Shown: one piece after another, positions 10,637-19,797 of the stretch
Numbering within the stretch: position 1 is the first letter of the stretch
Layout: each line of letters starts with the position of its first letter
Source of the DNA: JBBPZA01 sp963797015
GTDB taxonomy: Bacteria > Actinomycetota > Thermoleophilia > Solirubrobacterales > Solirubrobacteraceae
Direction: 5' to 3'
Length of the DNA stretch: 64,000 nt
Assembly: GCA_963797015.1 (NCBI GenBank)
Contig: CAWCNV010000007.1
Coordinates: 248,001-312,000 of the forward strand
The notes under the pieces: generated by a model
What the model was told of the DNA's origin: nothing
Seen by the model: the letters and a program-made list of their open reading frames with translations, nothing else
Databases searched by the model: none
Translations under genes and position numbers: made by a program

Positions 10637-12235
10637 ATGAGCGCAACCACCGCGACCCTCGAGCCCCGCGACGGCGGCCGGGCCGAGGGAGACGAGCCGA
10701 GCACCGCCGCGACCACTGATGCGGGAGGCCACAAAGACGCCCTGAAGGCCAAGCACGCGCACGCGGGAGTGGCGATGGCCGCCTCGGCGTTCGCGATGGC
10801 CGCCGCCTCGGGACTCCAGGCCGTGCTCTACCTCAGCTCGTTCGGGGTCAACGAACGCACTGACGGGTTCTTCGCCGCCTTCGCCCTCTACGCGACCTTC
10901 GGGATCTTCAGCCAGAGCATCCGCGTCACCTCGGCGCCGCTGCTCGTCGGCGACCGTCCCAGGCTCACGCCGAGCGAGCTCGCGGCCACGCTGCTGGCGA
11001 TCTCGATCCCGGTGGCCGTGCTCACGCTCCCGCTCGCCTCGCTTTCGGCCAAGGCCCTGGCTCCCGGGCTTGACGCCCACGCGCAGGCGGTGACCGCGGA
11101 TGCGCTGCGCGTACTGGGCGGCGCGATGGTGCTCCAGCTGTGGGCGGCGGGCGCGGCGACGCTGCTCGCCGTGCAGGACCGTTTCGACCACATCGCGCTC
11201 GCCTACATCGCGGGCGCGCTCGCCGGGATCGCCGTCTATCTCGGTGTCTCCTCGTCAGCCGGCGAGCTGTCGCTCGGCTGGTCGATGCTGGCGATGGCCG
11301 CCGTGACCTGCGCGCTGATGCTGTGGGGCCTGCGCGGCGGCGCCGGCGCGAGCGCCGGGACGACCAGGCGGCGCCTGTCGGCGCACGGGGTCGCGCGCTG
11401 CGTGGCCCTGGTGCTCGGAAGCACCGCGGTGTACCTCGCGTTCAACGCGCTCTACCTCGTCACCGTCGCCTTCGCGAGCCGCTACGAGGCGGGCGACGCG
11501 ACCGTCCTGTCCTACGCCTACCTGTACGCCAGCTACCTGGTCGCGGGGACCGGCTTCGCGCTCGGGATGTCGCGCGTGGCCGACATGCGCCGCGGGGTGC
11601 TGGCCGACTGGCGCGAGGTCATCGCCGACACCGTGCCCGCCGGCTTCCGCTACGCGATGATGCTCGTGGCTCCCGCGCTCGCCGCGCTGATCGCCGGCGG
11701 AGCGGCGCTCATCGGCGCGCTGTTCCCGTCCAGTCTGGACGCCGCCCAGGTCGACCAGCTGCGCGTGTTCGCCGCGCTGCTGTGCCCGTGGACGGTGGCG
11801 GCGCTGCTGGTCAACCTCCTGCTGCCGGCGATGTTCGCCCTCGGGCGCGCCAGGCTGGTCAACGCGCTCGCGCTGCCGCTGGTCGTGCTCGACGTGGCGG
11901 TCACAGCGATCGGCGGCGCCCTGCTCGGCGTCGACGGCGTCGTCGCCGCCCTGTTCGTGGTCCCGTCCGCGTTCGCGGCCGTCCTGCTGGTCGCCGGCGC
12001 CGGTCGCGAGTGCGGCGGCCTCGTGCGCGAGCTGGCACGGGACGGGCTGCGCTTCGCGGGCGTGGCGGCCGCCGCCTACGGGACCGGTGCCGCCGTGGGC
12101 AGCGCCGTGCCCGGCCTGGGGGGCGCCGTGCTGGCCGTCGTCCTGGGCAGCGCGCTGTACGCCGCCGCCACCTCGCGCCTGGCGGCGCGTCAGGTGAGGC
12201 TGCTGGTGGGCGCCGTGCGCCCCGCGTCGGCATGA
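10637..12235 (+). CDS. MOP-superfamily (MurJ/Wzx-like) lipid-linked glycan flippase
   Basis: A 532-residue polytopic membrane protein with about twelve to fourteen hydrophobic segments after a ~40-residue charged cytosolic N-terminus. The hydrophobic pattern and the N-terminal segment around FGVNERTDGFFAAFALYATFG match MurJ/MviN-like flippases, which move lipid-linked oligosaccharides across the membrane. It ends in ATGA with the next gene, so the two are translationally coupled. Its context (adenylation enzyme, carrier, acyltransferase, GT-C-like protein) suggests it exports a surface glycan rather than lipid II. The sequence gives no substrate. Confidence 0.75.
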   Translation: MSATTATLEPRDGGRAEGDEPSTAATTDAGGHKDALKAKHAHAGVAMAASAFAMAAASGLQAVLYLSSFGVNERTDGFFAAFALYATFGIFSQSIRVTSAPLLVGDRPRLTPSELAATLLAISIPVAVLTLPLASLSAKALAPGLDAHAQAVTADALRVLGGAMVLQLWAAGAATLLAVQDRFDHIALAYIAGALAGIAVYLGVSSSAGELSLGWSMLAMAAVTCALMLWGLRGGAGASAGTTRRRLSAHGVARCVALVLGSTAVYLAFNALYLVTVAFASRYEAGDATVLSYAYLYASYLVAGTGFALGMSRVADMRRGVLADWREVIADTVPAGFRYAMMLVAPALAALIAGGAALIGALFPSSLDAAQVDQLRVFAALLCPWTVAALLVNLLLPAMFALGRARLVNALALPLVVLDVAVTAIGGALLGVDGVVAALFVVPSAFAAVLLVAGAGRECGGLVRELARDGLRFAGVAAAAYGTGAAVGSAVPGLGGAVLAVVLGSALYAAATSRLAARQVRLLVGAVRPASA

Positions 12236-14076
12236 GCGGCGCCGCACCGGCCGCGCGGGTCGCGCGGCCCGCCATCGCCGCGCGCCGCGGAGTGCTCGCC
12301 AACGCCGACGCGCGCGCCGTCGCGGTCCTGTCGCTGCTGTTCATCGCGCTCGCCGCGCTCACCTGGCGCCGCTGGGGCGTGCCCGCCATCGACGCGGGCG
12401 CCGAGCTCACCGCGGCCGACCGCATCGCCCACGGCGCGGTGGCCTACCAGGACGTCCGCTACTTCTACGGCCCGGTCGGGGTGTACTCGCTGGCCGGCGC
12501 GTTCGAGCTGTTCGGCACGAGCTTCACGACCGTGTTCGCCTTCGGGCTGATCCAGGCGGCGGCGATCCTCGCCGCCTTCTACGCGCTCGCGCGCAGCTTC
12601 CTGCCCGCCCTCACGTCCTGCCTGGCCACGGCCGTGGTGGCCGCGATCGGCTTCTCCGGGACGTCCTACAACTTCGTGCTGCCGCACACCAACTCGGCGA
12701 CGTTCGGGATCCTCTTCCTGCTCCTGATGCTGCTCGCGCTGGCGCGCGACCGGCTGGTCCTCGCCGGGCTGGCAGGCGGCGTCGTCTGCCTGACGCGTCC
12801 GGAGTACGCGGCGATCGCGGCGCTCACCTGCGCCGCCTTCCTGGTCGGCCGGTCGCGCGACCGCGGTGCGCGCGCCGCGCTGCGCGGGGTCCCGAGGCTG
12901 GCGCTCCCCGCGGTTGCGCTTGCCGGCGGCGTGCTCGCGATCTTCGCTGCGGGGGCCGGAGCCCACGTGTTGTTCTTCGAGAACCTGTGGCCCGTCGACT
13001 TCCTGCGCGTCTCGCACTTCGGCGCGCAGAAGACGTGGGCGCCGTTCGACGTCGCGAGCGTCGCCTCGACGCTCGCCCGGGCGGCGGTCTACGCCGGGCT
13101 GCTCGCAGGCCTGGTCGCGGCCTGCGTGCGCTTCGCGCGCAGCGACCGCACCGGCCCGCGGCGCGTGCTCGAGCTGTGGCCGCTGGCGGCGGTCGCCGCC
13201 GCGCTGCTCGTCCTCGCCGCCGCGTGGCGCGTGCTCGGCGTGTTCCCCGATGCCCGCTCCATGGTCCAGGAGGAGTGCCGCCACCTGCTGATCGGCATGA
13301 GCTGGCTGCCGGCGCTCGGCTTCGCCGCCGCGGTCTACGCGCTGGTGCGCTTCGTGCGCGGCGAGGGACCGCCGCTGTCGCGCTCGTGGGCATGCGATCT
13401 GGCGCTGATCGCCGCCGCCGCGGCGCTCGGCCTGCGCGCCTACGACGCCTTCACCACCGAGGCGTCCTACGCGCCCTACTACGCGCCCCCGCTCGTGCTG
13501 CTGCTCGCGCTCCTGCACCAGCGCCTGGCCGACCGCTGGCCGGCCGCGCGCCCGGCCGTGCTCGGAGCGCTGGGCGCCGTGGCGCTCGGGCTGGCGGCGT
13601 ACGCGCTGGTCGCGCTCTACCCGGACCAGAACACGGCGGTCCACACCGCGCGCGGCACGTTCATGACCAACGCGCAGGCCGCCCAGGCGCTGCAGCCGAC
13701 GCTCGACTTCGTGCGCCGCGACACCAGGCCCGGCGAGCCGATCCTCGCGCTGCCCGCCGACGGAGGCCTCCCCTTCATGAGCGACCGCGCGCCCGCGCTC
13801 TACGACGTGATGTTCCTGCCGGGGCTGCTCGACTCGGTGGCCGACGAGCGCGGCGCGGTGGCGCGCCTGCGGCGCGAGGGCGTGCCGGTCGCTGTTGTCG
13901 GCCGGCACAGCTTCCAGGGCTACAGCGCGCGCTCGTTCGGGGTCGACTACAACCGCCTGCTGGCCGCCTACATCCGGCGTGACGGGCCGCCCGTCGCACG
14001 CTTCGGCGGGTCGGCACCGCCGCAGGGCGGCACCAACCCGGCGCGCGCGTACAGCGTCTACCGACTGGGGCCCTGA
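12232..14076 (+). CDS. Polytopic membrane protein, GT-C glycosyltransferase-like
   Basis: A 614-residue protein with a short cytosolic N-terminus, about ten transmembrane helices, and a soluble C-terminal segment of about 150 residues. The first extracytoplasmic loop has DAGAELTAADRIAHG, an acidic pair after the first helix as in GT-C enzymes that use polyprenyl-phosphate sugars, followed by DVRYFYGPVGVYSL. This is typical of ArnT/PMT-like membrane proteins of actinobacteria. The start overlaps the flippase stop (ATGA). The most likely role is adding a sugar to the exported glycan outside the membrane. Specific family membership and substrate are not certain. Confidence 0.65.
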   Translation: MSGAAPAARVARPAIAARRGVLANADARAVAVLSLLFIALAALTWRRWGVPAIDAGAELTAADRIAHGAVAYQDVRYFYGPVGVYSLAGAFELFGTSFTTVFAFGLIQAAAILAAFYALARSFLPALTSCLATAVVAAIGFSGTSYNFVLPHTNSATFGILFLLLMLLALARDRLVLAGLAGGVVCLTRPEYAAIAALTCAAFLVGRSRDRGARAALRGVPRLALPAVALAGGVLAIFAAGAGAHVLFFENLWPVDFLRVSHFGAQKTWAPFDVASVASTLARAAVYAGLLAGLVAACVRFARSDRTGPRRVLELWPLAAVAAALLVLAAAWRVLGVFPDARSMVQEECRHLLIGMSWLPALGFAAAVYALVRFVRGEGPPLSRSWACDLALIAAAAALGLRAYDAFTTEASYAPYYAPPLVLLLALLHQRLADRWPAARPAVLGALGAVALGLAAYALVALYPDQNTAVHTARGTFMTNAQAAQALQPTLDFVRRDTRPGEPILALPADGGLPFMSDRAPALYDVMFLPGLLDSVADERGAVARLRREGVPVAVVGRHSFQGYSARSFGVDYNRLLAAYIRRDGPPVARFGGSAPPQGGTNPARAYSVYRLGP

Positions 14077-14117
14077 GCGGGCCGCAAGCCTTCCACCCAG
14101 CCCGGCGTTACTTGACC

Positions 14118-14429
14118 GTGGACAACGGCCATCACAACGGCAACGGCCTCGGAGCCGAGCACGTCCGCGGCCTGATCGAGGCCTCCTGCGCGGACCGGCT
14201 GGCGGCCGCCGGCATCGCTCCGGGGCAGCTGACGGACGCCCTCGACCTCCGCAGCGCGGGGGTGATGGACTCGCTCGGCTTCCTCGAGCTCGTGGTGGAT
14301 CTCGAGCGCGAGCTCGGCATCGAGCTCGACTTCGAGACGCTCGACCCCGAGCAGCTCACCACCGTCGGACCGCTCACCCGCCACGTCGCGGCCCAGGCGT
14401 CCGCCGGCGCCCTGCGGGAGGCGGTGTGA
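14118..14429 (+). CDS. Acyl/aminoacyl carrier protein
   Basis: A 103-residue carrier protein. The 4'-phosphopantetheine site is in GVMDSLGFLEL, with the modified serine near residue 52. The following helix (LVVDLERELGIELDF) and LTTVGPLTRHV fit the carrier four-helix bundle. The N-terminus is Asn/His/Gly-rich. The GTG at 14118 is preferred to an in-frame TTG at 14112; neither has a good ribosome-binding site. The stop overlaps the GTG of the next gene (GTGA). It is the obvious partner for the DltA-like enzyme at 9005-10576, since no other adenylation or condensation gene is nearby. Its loaded group may be passed to the glycan made by the neighbouring genes. Confidence 0.8.
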   Translation: MDNGHHNGNGLGAEHVRGLIEASCADRLAAAGIAPGQLTDALDLRSAGVMDSLGFLELVVDLERELGIELDFETLDPEQLTTVGPLTRHVAAQASAGALREAV

Positions 14430-14926
14430 GGCACGAGCCCACGCTCGCCGGCGCGCGCCGGCGGCTCCTCGCCCTGCTCGCGCTCCACGGCCCGGGCGCC
14501 GAGGGCACGCGCGTGCGCCTGCACCGGATGCGCGGGGTCAAGATCGGCGAGGGCTGCTTCATCGGCACCGCGGTGATGATCGAGACCGCGTACCCGCACC
14601 TGGTCGAGATCGGCAACGGCGTGGACATCGGCATGCGGACCACGATCGTCGCCCACCAGCAGGGTGAGCGCGCCGACGAGGACCGCGCCTCGGTGCGCAT
14701 CGAGGACGATGTCTTCATCGGCCCGGGCAGCATCATCCTGCCCCACGTGACCGTCGGCCGCGGCGCGGTCGTGACCGCCGGCAGCGTGGTCACGACCTCG
14801 GTCCCGCCGCTGACGATGGTGCAGGGCAACCCGGCGGTGCCGGTCGCACGCTGCGGGGTGCCATTGGGCCGCACAACCGAGCTGCGCCGGTTCTACAGCC
14901 GGCTGCGACCACTGACGCGCGCGTGA
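14426..14926 (+). CDS. Hexapeptide-repeat (left-handed beta-helix) acyltransferase
   Basis: A 166-residue protein of the LbH/maltose-galactoside O-acetyltransferase type. Repeats include VKIGEGCFIGTAVMIE, VEIGNGVDIGM, VRIEDDVFIGPGSII and VTVGRGAVVTAGSVV, followed by the typical MVQGNPAVPV turn. The loop after IGMRTTIV carries a His (AHQQG), where the family places its catalytic histidine. Family members move acetyl or other acyl groups from CoA or carriers to sugars. The gene is coupled upstream to the carrier (GTGA) and downstream to the deacetylase-like gene (GTGA), which links carrier, acyl transfer and deacetylation in one operon. Confidence 0.82.
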   Translation: MRHEPTLAGARRRLLALLALHGPGAEGTRVRLHRMRGVKIGEGCFIGTAVMIETAYPHLVEIGNGVDIGMRTTIVAHQQGERADEDRASVRIEDDVFIGPGSIILPHVTVGRGAVVTAGSVVTTSVPPLTMVQGNPAVPVARCGVPLGRTTELRRFYSRLRPLTRA

Positions 14927-16543
14927 GCGCCAAGCGCGTCGGCGTCGTCGGCCCCGACGCCCAGCGCCGGCCGCGGCTGCTGGCCGCGCTCGAGCGCGCC
15001 TTCCCGGTGGTCTTCGAGCAGCGCGCCGCGGGGGAGCTGCGCGGGCTCGACGCGCTGATCTCCTTCGGCGCGATGGAGCCCTGCGGAGCAGGCGGGCGCC
15101 GCGGGCCTGCCCGCGCTCGCCGTGCTCGCCCCGGAGCCGGCTTCGGCCGGCTCGGCCGGCCTGGTCTCGCTCGCGGCGACGCCCGAGCTCGATCGGCGCC
15201 TGCGCGGACGTACGCTGCGCGACGACCGCATCGGCGCGCCGGCGGCGCCCGCCGGCGTCGAGTCCGGCTCCGTCCTCGCGACCCACGGCGGCGAGGCGGT
15301 GTGGATCAGGTCGGGATCGCTCGACGTCGCAGCCGCCGCGCCGCTCGAGCTCGGCGAGCGCGAGGCGCTGCGCGAGCGGCTGGCGAGCGGGCGTTGCATG
15401 GCGCTGCTGCCGATCGTGCACCTCCTGCGCGCGGTCACGGCCGAGATCGCCTGGCGCCCTCCGCCGGCGCGCGCCGCGCTGCTGCTCGACGACCCCAACC
15501 TGCACTGGCCGTCCTACGGCTTCGCCGACCTGTCGCGTGTCGCTCGCCACGCGCGCACGCACGGCTACCACCTCGCGCTGGCGACCATCCCGCTCGACGC
15601 CCGCTTCGCGCATCCGTCGGCCGTGAAGCTGCTGCGCTCCAGCCCGGACGCGCTCTCGCTGCTCGTGCACGGCAACGACCACACGGCGCGCGAGCTCGGG
15701 CGGCCGGCGAACGAGCGCGAGGCGATCGCCGTCGCCGCTCAGGCGCTGCGCAGGATCGCCGCGTTCGAGCGGCGCTCCGGCCTGGCCGTGGACCGTGTCA
15801 TGGCGCCGCCGCACGAGTCGTGCTCGCACGCGACGGTGCGCGGCCTGCTGGCCTGCGGCTTCGAGGCGATCTCGATGACCAGGCCGAATCCATGGCTTCG
15901 CGGGCCGGGCTCGTCATGGCTCGCCAGCCCGCCGGGGGACGGGCCGCTCACCGGGTGGCGGCCGGCCGGCATCGTCGCCGGCGGCCTGCCTGTCGTGCTG
16001 CGCACGCCGCTGACCGAGCGCGACGAGACGGAGCTCGTGCTGCGCGCGTTCCTCGACCAGCCGCTCGTTCTCTACGGCCACCACGGCGACCTGGCTGGGG
16101 GATTGACGGTGCTCGAGGAGGCGGCCGCAGCGGTCGACGACCTGTCGGCACCGCGCTGGTGCTCGCTCGCGCAGATCGCGCGGACCGGCTTCCAGACCCG
16201 CCGCGAGGGCGCGCTGCTGCGGGTGCAGCTGCTCGCGCGGCGCGCTCGGCTAGACGTTCCCGAGGGGGTCGAGGAGGTTGCGGTCGAGCTGGCGCCGGAG
16301 CACGGCCGGCTCGAGGACGAGACGCTCGTCGCCGCGGCGGCGACGCGCCCGCTCGCCGAGGCCTTCGCGGTTCGCGGCGGCGAGACGCTCGACCTGCAAC
16401 TGAGGCGCCGGCGCGCCGTGGACCCGCACGCCCTGAGCGATCCAGGCGTGCGGCCGCTCGCGCTGGCGCGGCGGGTCGCCGGCGAATGCCGCGACCGCAC
16501 GCTGCCGCTGCTCGGCCGCGGCCGCCAAGCGATCCGCCGCTAG
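14923..16543 (+). CDS. Polysaccharide deacetylase-like protein (one frameshift)
   Basis: The GTG at 14923 overlaps the stop of the acyltransferase gene. The first ~55 codons (SAKRVGVVGPDAQRR onwards) are in one frame, and from about 15080-15095 the protein continues one base later in the frame that ends at 16543. Deleting one base gives 539 residues. The middle has features of the NodB/polysaccharide deacetylase superfamily barrel: ALLLDDPNLHW with paired Asp, an HGNDH motif, and VMAPPHESCS. Its place beside an acyltransferase, carrier and flippase fits deacetylation of an N-acetylated surface polymer. Family assignment is from motifs only. The frame break is probably a sequencing indel. Confidence 0.62.
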
Positions 16544-16590
16544 ACCTTCCGAAATCGCATCGCGGCCCGGCCGAGCGCCGCGCGGTGGCC

Positions 16591-17481
16591 CTAAGCGCTC
16601 GCCGCGGCGAGCAGGCCGGCACGGCTCATGTAGTCCTCGAGCGCGTCGCGCCAGTCGCGCAGCGGCGTGAGCCCCAGCGCGTCGGCGCGCGGGCGGGCGA
16701 GGACGCCGTTGAGCGGCCGCCGGGCGCCGCCGGGAGGGCGCTCGGTGACGGCGGCGGCGACCTCGATCTCGTCCAGGCCGGCGAGCTCCATGATCGCCAC
16801 GGTGAACTCGTGCCACGAGCAGCTCTCCGAAGCGGTGAGGTGCACGATGCCCTCGGTTTCCGCCTCGATCGCCTCGACCAGCGCCGCCGCGAGATCCGCC
16901 GTGAACGTGGGGCTCAGCCGCTGGTCGGCGACCATCTGCAGCGAGCCCTGCTCGCGCGCACGGGCGAGCATGCGGGTCACGAAGTTGCCGCCCTTGGAAA
17001 CGCTCCCGTGCAGCCCGTACAGACCGGCCGCGCGCACCACCAGCGCCTGTGGCGCGTAGGCGAGCGCCATGTGCTCGCCGGCCAGCTTGGAGATCGCGTA
17101 GACGCTCTCGGGCGAGGGGACGTCGCGTTCGGCGTAGGCGAAGTCGCGTGCCCCGTCGAACACGTAGTTGGTGCTGAGGTGCACCAGGCGCGTGCCGTGC
17201 TGCGCGCACAGCTCCGCCATCTCCTTGACCGCGACGGCGTTCACCTCGAACGAGCGCTCGCCCTCCCGCTCGCACTGCTCGACGTTGTGGAAGGCCGCGC
17301 AGTTGATCAGCACCCGCGGGCCCAGGTCATCGAACGCCCGCCGCAGGGCGCCGGCGTCGGTCACGTCGAGCTCCGCGTGCGAGCGCACCGCGAGCTCGCA
17401 GCGGTCGGCGAGCAGGAGCTCGAGGTCCGACCCGAGCTGGCCCGAGCCGCCGGTGACCAGGATCGATCCCAGCCCGCTCAC
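16591..17481 (-). CDS. rfbD: dTDP-4-dehydrorhamnose reductase
   Basis: A 296-residue extended short-chain dehydrogenase. The NAD(P) motif is canonical (VTGGSGQLG), and the STNYVFDG strand and the catalytic YAISK motif (Tyr-X3-Lys) are intact. RmlD/RfbD reduces dTDP-4-keto-L-rhamnose to dTDP-L-rhamnose, the last step of activated rhamnose synthesis. The GTG start overlaps the stop of the upstream epimerase (GTGA). The 3,5-epimerase that precedes it in the pathway is at 19798. No intact glucose-1-phosphate thymidylyltransferase or dTDP-glucose 4,6-dehydratase is seen in the window. A second, degenerate RmlD-like gene is at 24552. Confidence 0.88.
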   Translation of the reverse strand: MSGLGSILVTGGSGQLGSDLELLLADRCELAVRSHAELDVTDAGALRRAFDDLGPRVLINCAAFHNVEQCEREGERSFEVNAVAVKEMAELCAQHGTRLVHLSTNYVFDGARDFAYAERDVPSPESVYAISKLAGEHMALAYAPQALVVRAAGLYGLHGSVSKGGNFVTRMLARAREQGSLQMVADQRLSPTFTADLAAALVEAIEAETEGIVHLTASESCSWHEFTVAIMELAGLDEIEVAAAVTERPPGGARRPLNGVLARPRADALGLTPLRDWRDALEDYMSRAGLLAAASA

Positions 17482-18599
17482 AGGACCGACCCGAACTGCT
17501 CGATGCGGGGACTCACCTCCTGGAGCAGCTCGAGCCAGCGGATGTTGTAGTGGCGCGGATCGGTGAGCAGCGAGCGATCGATGGGGTCGATCCGGGCGAG
17601 CAGGTCGGCCACCGCCTCGACCACCGAGCGGCTCGGGATGAAGCCGATGCGGCTCGAGAGCTTCGCGTTCGAGCACTCGTAGTCGCGGGTCAGCGCGGGG
17701 GCCTCCATCTCCGTCAGCTCGACCGTCCGCCCGAGCAGCTGCACCGAGCCGGCGACGAGCATCGCCAGCTCGCGAATCTGGTAGTTGGAGTGCATGACGT
17801 TGAAGATCTCTCCCCCCACGAGCTCGTCCGGCGCCTCCATGACGGCGATCATCGCGTCGGCGCAGTCGCGCACGTCGACCAGCGGGCGCCACATCCAGCC
17901 GCCGCCGTGCAGCAGCAGGCGGCCGTTGACGAGCGCGTCCTTGACGAACGTGTTGACCACGAGGTCGAAGCGCATGCGCGGGCTGTGGCCGTACACCGTG
18001 CCGTTGCGCAGGATCACCGGGCCGAGCCCGTCGGCGCGGAGCTCGAGCAGCCGCTCCTCGGCGTAGCGCTTGGAGGTCGCGTAGGCCCCGACCGGGGAGA
18101 CGGGCGCGCGCTCGTCGTGCATGCCCGGGGGCAGCCCGTCGTAGAGCGAGCACGACGACGCGAACACCAGCCGCTCGACCTCGCGCTCCAGGCACGCGCG
18201 ACCCAACGCCTCGGTCGCCACGGCGTTCATCTGCCAGTTGGCCTCGGGGTCGTACTCCGCCGTCGGGTCGTTGGAGAGGCCCGCGAGGTGGATCACAGCA
18301 TCGACCCCGTCCAGCGCCGTGGCCGGCATGTCGCGCACGTCGGCGTCGACGAGCTCGATCCGGTCCAGGCATGCCTCGAGCGGCCGCTTGCCCCAGTAGA
18401 GGCGGTCCAGCACGCGCACCCCGTAGCCGCGCGCGAGCAGCTTGCCCACCAGCACCGAGCCGATGTAGCCGCCGCCGCCGGTGACCAGCACCAGGCGCCC
18501 GGGCTCGGGTGCCTGCTCGGCCAATCCGTTGCCGCGGGTGTCGCGGCCCGGGAGCTCTGTGCTCCGCTTGTCGTTCTCCATGTCGACCTCCGTTGTCAT
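17478..18599 (-). CDS. NAD-dependent nucleotide-sugar epimerase/dehydratase
   Basis: A 373-residue extended SDR enzyme. It has the Rossmann motif VTGGGGYIGS near residue 34, a SSCSLYDG strand and catalytic YATSK. After these comes ILRNGTVYGHSPRMRFD, the usual substrate loop. The ~30-residue N-terminus before the fold is charged and probably disordered. The ATG at 18599 has a good AGGAG seven bases upstream. The gene lies in the operon acyltransferase-3, epimerase, rfbD, with overlaps or 2-bp spacing. Product specificity (for example UDP-glucose 4-epimerase versus a 4,6-dehydratase) cannot be assigned. Confidence 0.82.
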   Translation of the reverse strand: MTTEVDMENDKRSTELPGRDTRGNGLAEQAPEPGRLVLVTGGGGYIGSVLVGKLLARGYGVRVLDRLYWGKRPLEACLDRIELVDADVRDMPATALDGVDAVIHLAGLSNDPTAEYDPEANWQMNAVATEALGRACLEREVERLVFASSCSLYDGLPPGMHDERAPVSPVGAYATSKRYAEERLLELRADGLGPVILRNGTVYGHSPRMRFDLVVNTFVKDALVNGRLLLHGGGWMWRPLVDVRDCADAMIAVMEAPDELVGGEIFNVMHSNYQIRELAMLVAGSVQLLGRTVELTEMEAPALTRDYECSNAKLSSRIGFIPSRSVVEAVADLLARIDPIDRSLLTDPRHYNIRWLELLQEVSPRIEQFGSVL

Positions 18600-18601
18600 G
18601 T

Positions 18602-19732
18602 TCAGCTCCTGATGGGCGCCGGGCTCGGCTCGGCGGTCTGGGTGGGCATCGGACGGGGGCTGCGGCGCGTCGCGAGCACGCGCTTGAGCCGCAGGGCCCG
18701 TTTCTCGACCAGGTACCAGGACCCCAGCGCGAGGAAGTAGGTGGTGGGCAGAGCGATCGCGATCACCACGAGCGCGGAGGGCGGGTCGCCTCCCCACGCG
18801 TGCACGATCGACTGCTGCACCGGGAAGGCCGCCAGGTAGAGGCCGTAGGAGACGTCGGCGTGACGCGTCAGCCGCCGTACCCCGGGCCACGACCGGTAGG
18901 CCAGGAAGAGCACCATGTACGGGATCGTCAGCAGCAGCGCGACGCGCTCGAGCGAAGTTCCGAGCGAGAGCACGAACAGCGCCAGCGCGAGCGCCGCGAG
19001 GTCGGCCCGAAGCACGATCCGCGCCCGGTGCACGTAGAACAGCGCCGAGACGGCGAACAGCGCCAGCAGGTGTGCGGACTCACCCTGACCGCCGCGCACG
19101 AACTCGAGCCCGTGGCCGATCACCGGCAGGTCGGTGACCCCGGCCGGGGCGACCGAGAGCGCGAACAGGCCGATGACCAGGGCGGGCAGGCCGCCGGTCA
19201 TCAGCCCCACGATTCCGACGAGCGCGACCATCGCGTAGGCCTGCACCTCGATCGGCAGCGTCCACAGCGAGAGGTTCACCGCGCTCTTCGCGTTGGTGCC
19301 GAACACGCCGGGCAGGTCGAGCGCGATGTGGTGCAGCGTCCCGCCCGAGACGACCGCGAGCAGGTTGTCGATGGGGTAGGTGAAAGTGCTCGAGACGCTG
19401 AAGTAGCTCCCGGGCGTGAGGGCCGTTACCGCCGGTCCGAGCACGAAGGCGCAGACCAGCACGCACAGGGCCAGCGCCGGGACGATGCGCAGCGCGCGCT
19501 TCACCAGGAAGGGGCGGAGCCGCGGCTGGGAGAGCCAGCTGCGCGCCACCAGGAAGCCGCTGATCGCGAAGAAGATCTCCACGCCGAGCGTCCCCAGCGG
19601 CCAGTCGCCGACGCGCGGCTCGGCACCGCCCACCACCACGAAGGAGTGGGAGACGAGCACCAGCGCCGCCGCCGCGAGGCGGAGAACGTCGAAGCTGTTG
19701 TCCCGGTCGCGGGCTCGATCTGCAAGGGTCAA
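18602..19732 (-). CDS. Acyltransferase family 3 (OafA/YrhL-like) membrane protein
   Basis: A 376-residue protein with about ten transmembrane helices. The N-terminus has DNSFDVLRLAAAALVLVSHSF, the acyltransferase-3 signature with an essential His, and EIFFAISGFLVARSW in the second conserved block. This family O-acetylates or succinylates surface sugars. The TTG at 19732 is chosen because it directly precedes the first conserved helix and has AGGGAGG upstream; an earlier TTG would add only a short unstructured stretch. It starts the minus-strand operon and is divergent from rfbC, with only 65 bp between the two start codons. Confidence 0.82.
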   Translation of the reverse strand: MTLADRARDRDNSFDVLRLAAAALVLVSHSFVVVGGAEPRVGDWPLGTLGVEIFFAISGFLVARSWLSQPRLRPFLVKRALRIVPALALCVLVCAFVLGPAVTALTPGSYFSVSSTFTYPIDNLLAVVSGGTLHHIALDLPGVFGTNAKSAVNLSLWTLPIEVQAYAMVALVGIVGLMTGGLPALVIGLFALSVAPAGVTDLPVIGHGLEFVRGGQGESAHLLALFAVSALFYVHRARIVLRADLAALALALFVLSLGTSLERVALLLTIPYMVLFLAYRSWPGVRRLTRHADVSYGLYLAAFPVQQSIVHAWGGDPPSALVVIAIALPTTYFLALGSWYLVEKRALRLKRVLATRRSPRPMPTQTAEPSPAPIRS

Positions 19733-19784
19733 GCGCGTGATCGCCTCCCTTGAGGGAACGAGCGGCGGCGCCGGCAACTTGCAG

Positions 19785-19790
19785 TAGGCT
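19785..19790 (+). promoter_or_regulatory. -10-like TAGGCT for rfbC
   Basis: TAGGCT (pattern TANNNT) ends 7 nt before the GTG start, the spacing expected for a leaderless transcript. No clear -35 box is seen. Confidence 0.5.
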
Positions 19791-19797
19791 CGCGCCC

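Noticed and set aside
8205..10646. One fused 813-residue minus-strand protein
   Set aside because: The first ~540 codons are out of frame with the adenylation enzyme, whose own frame has all core motifs; the hydratase begins at the TTGA overlap.
14112..14117. TTG start for the carrier protein
   Set aside because: In frame and possible, but the GTG six bases later is the commoner start type here and neither has a ribosome-binding site.
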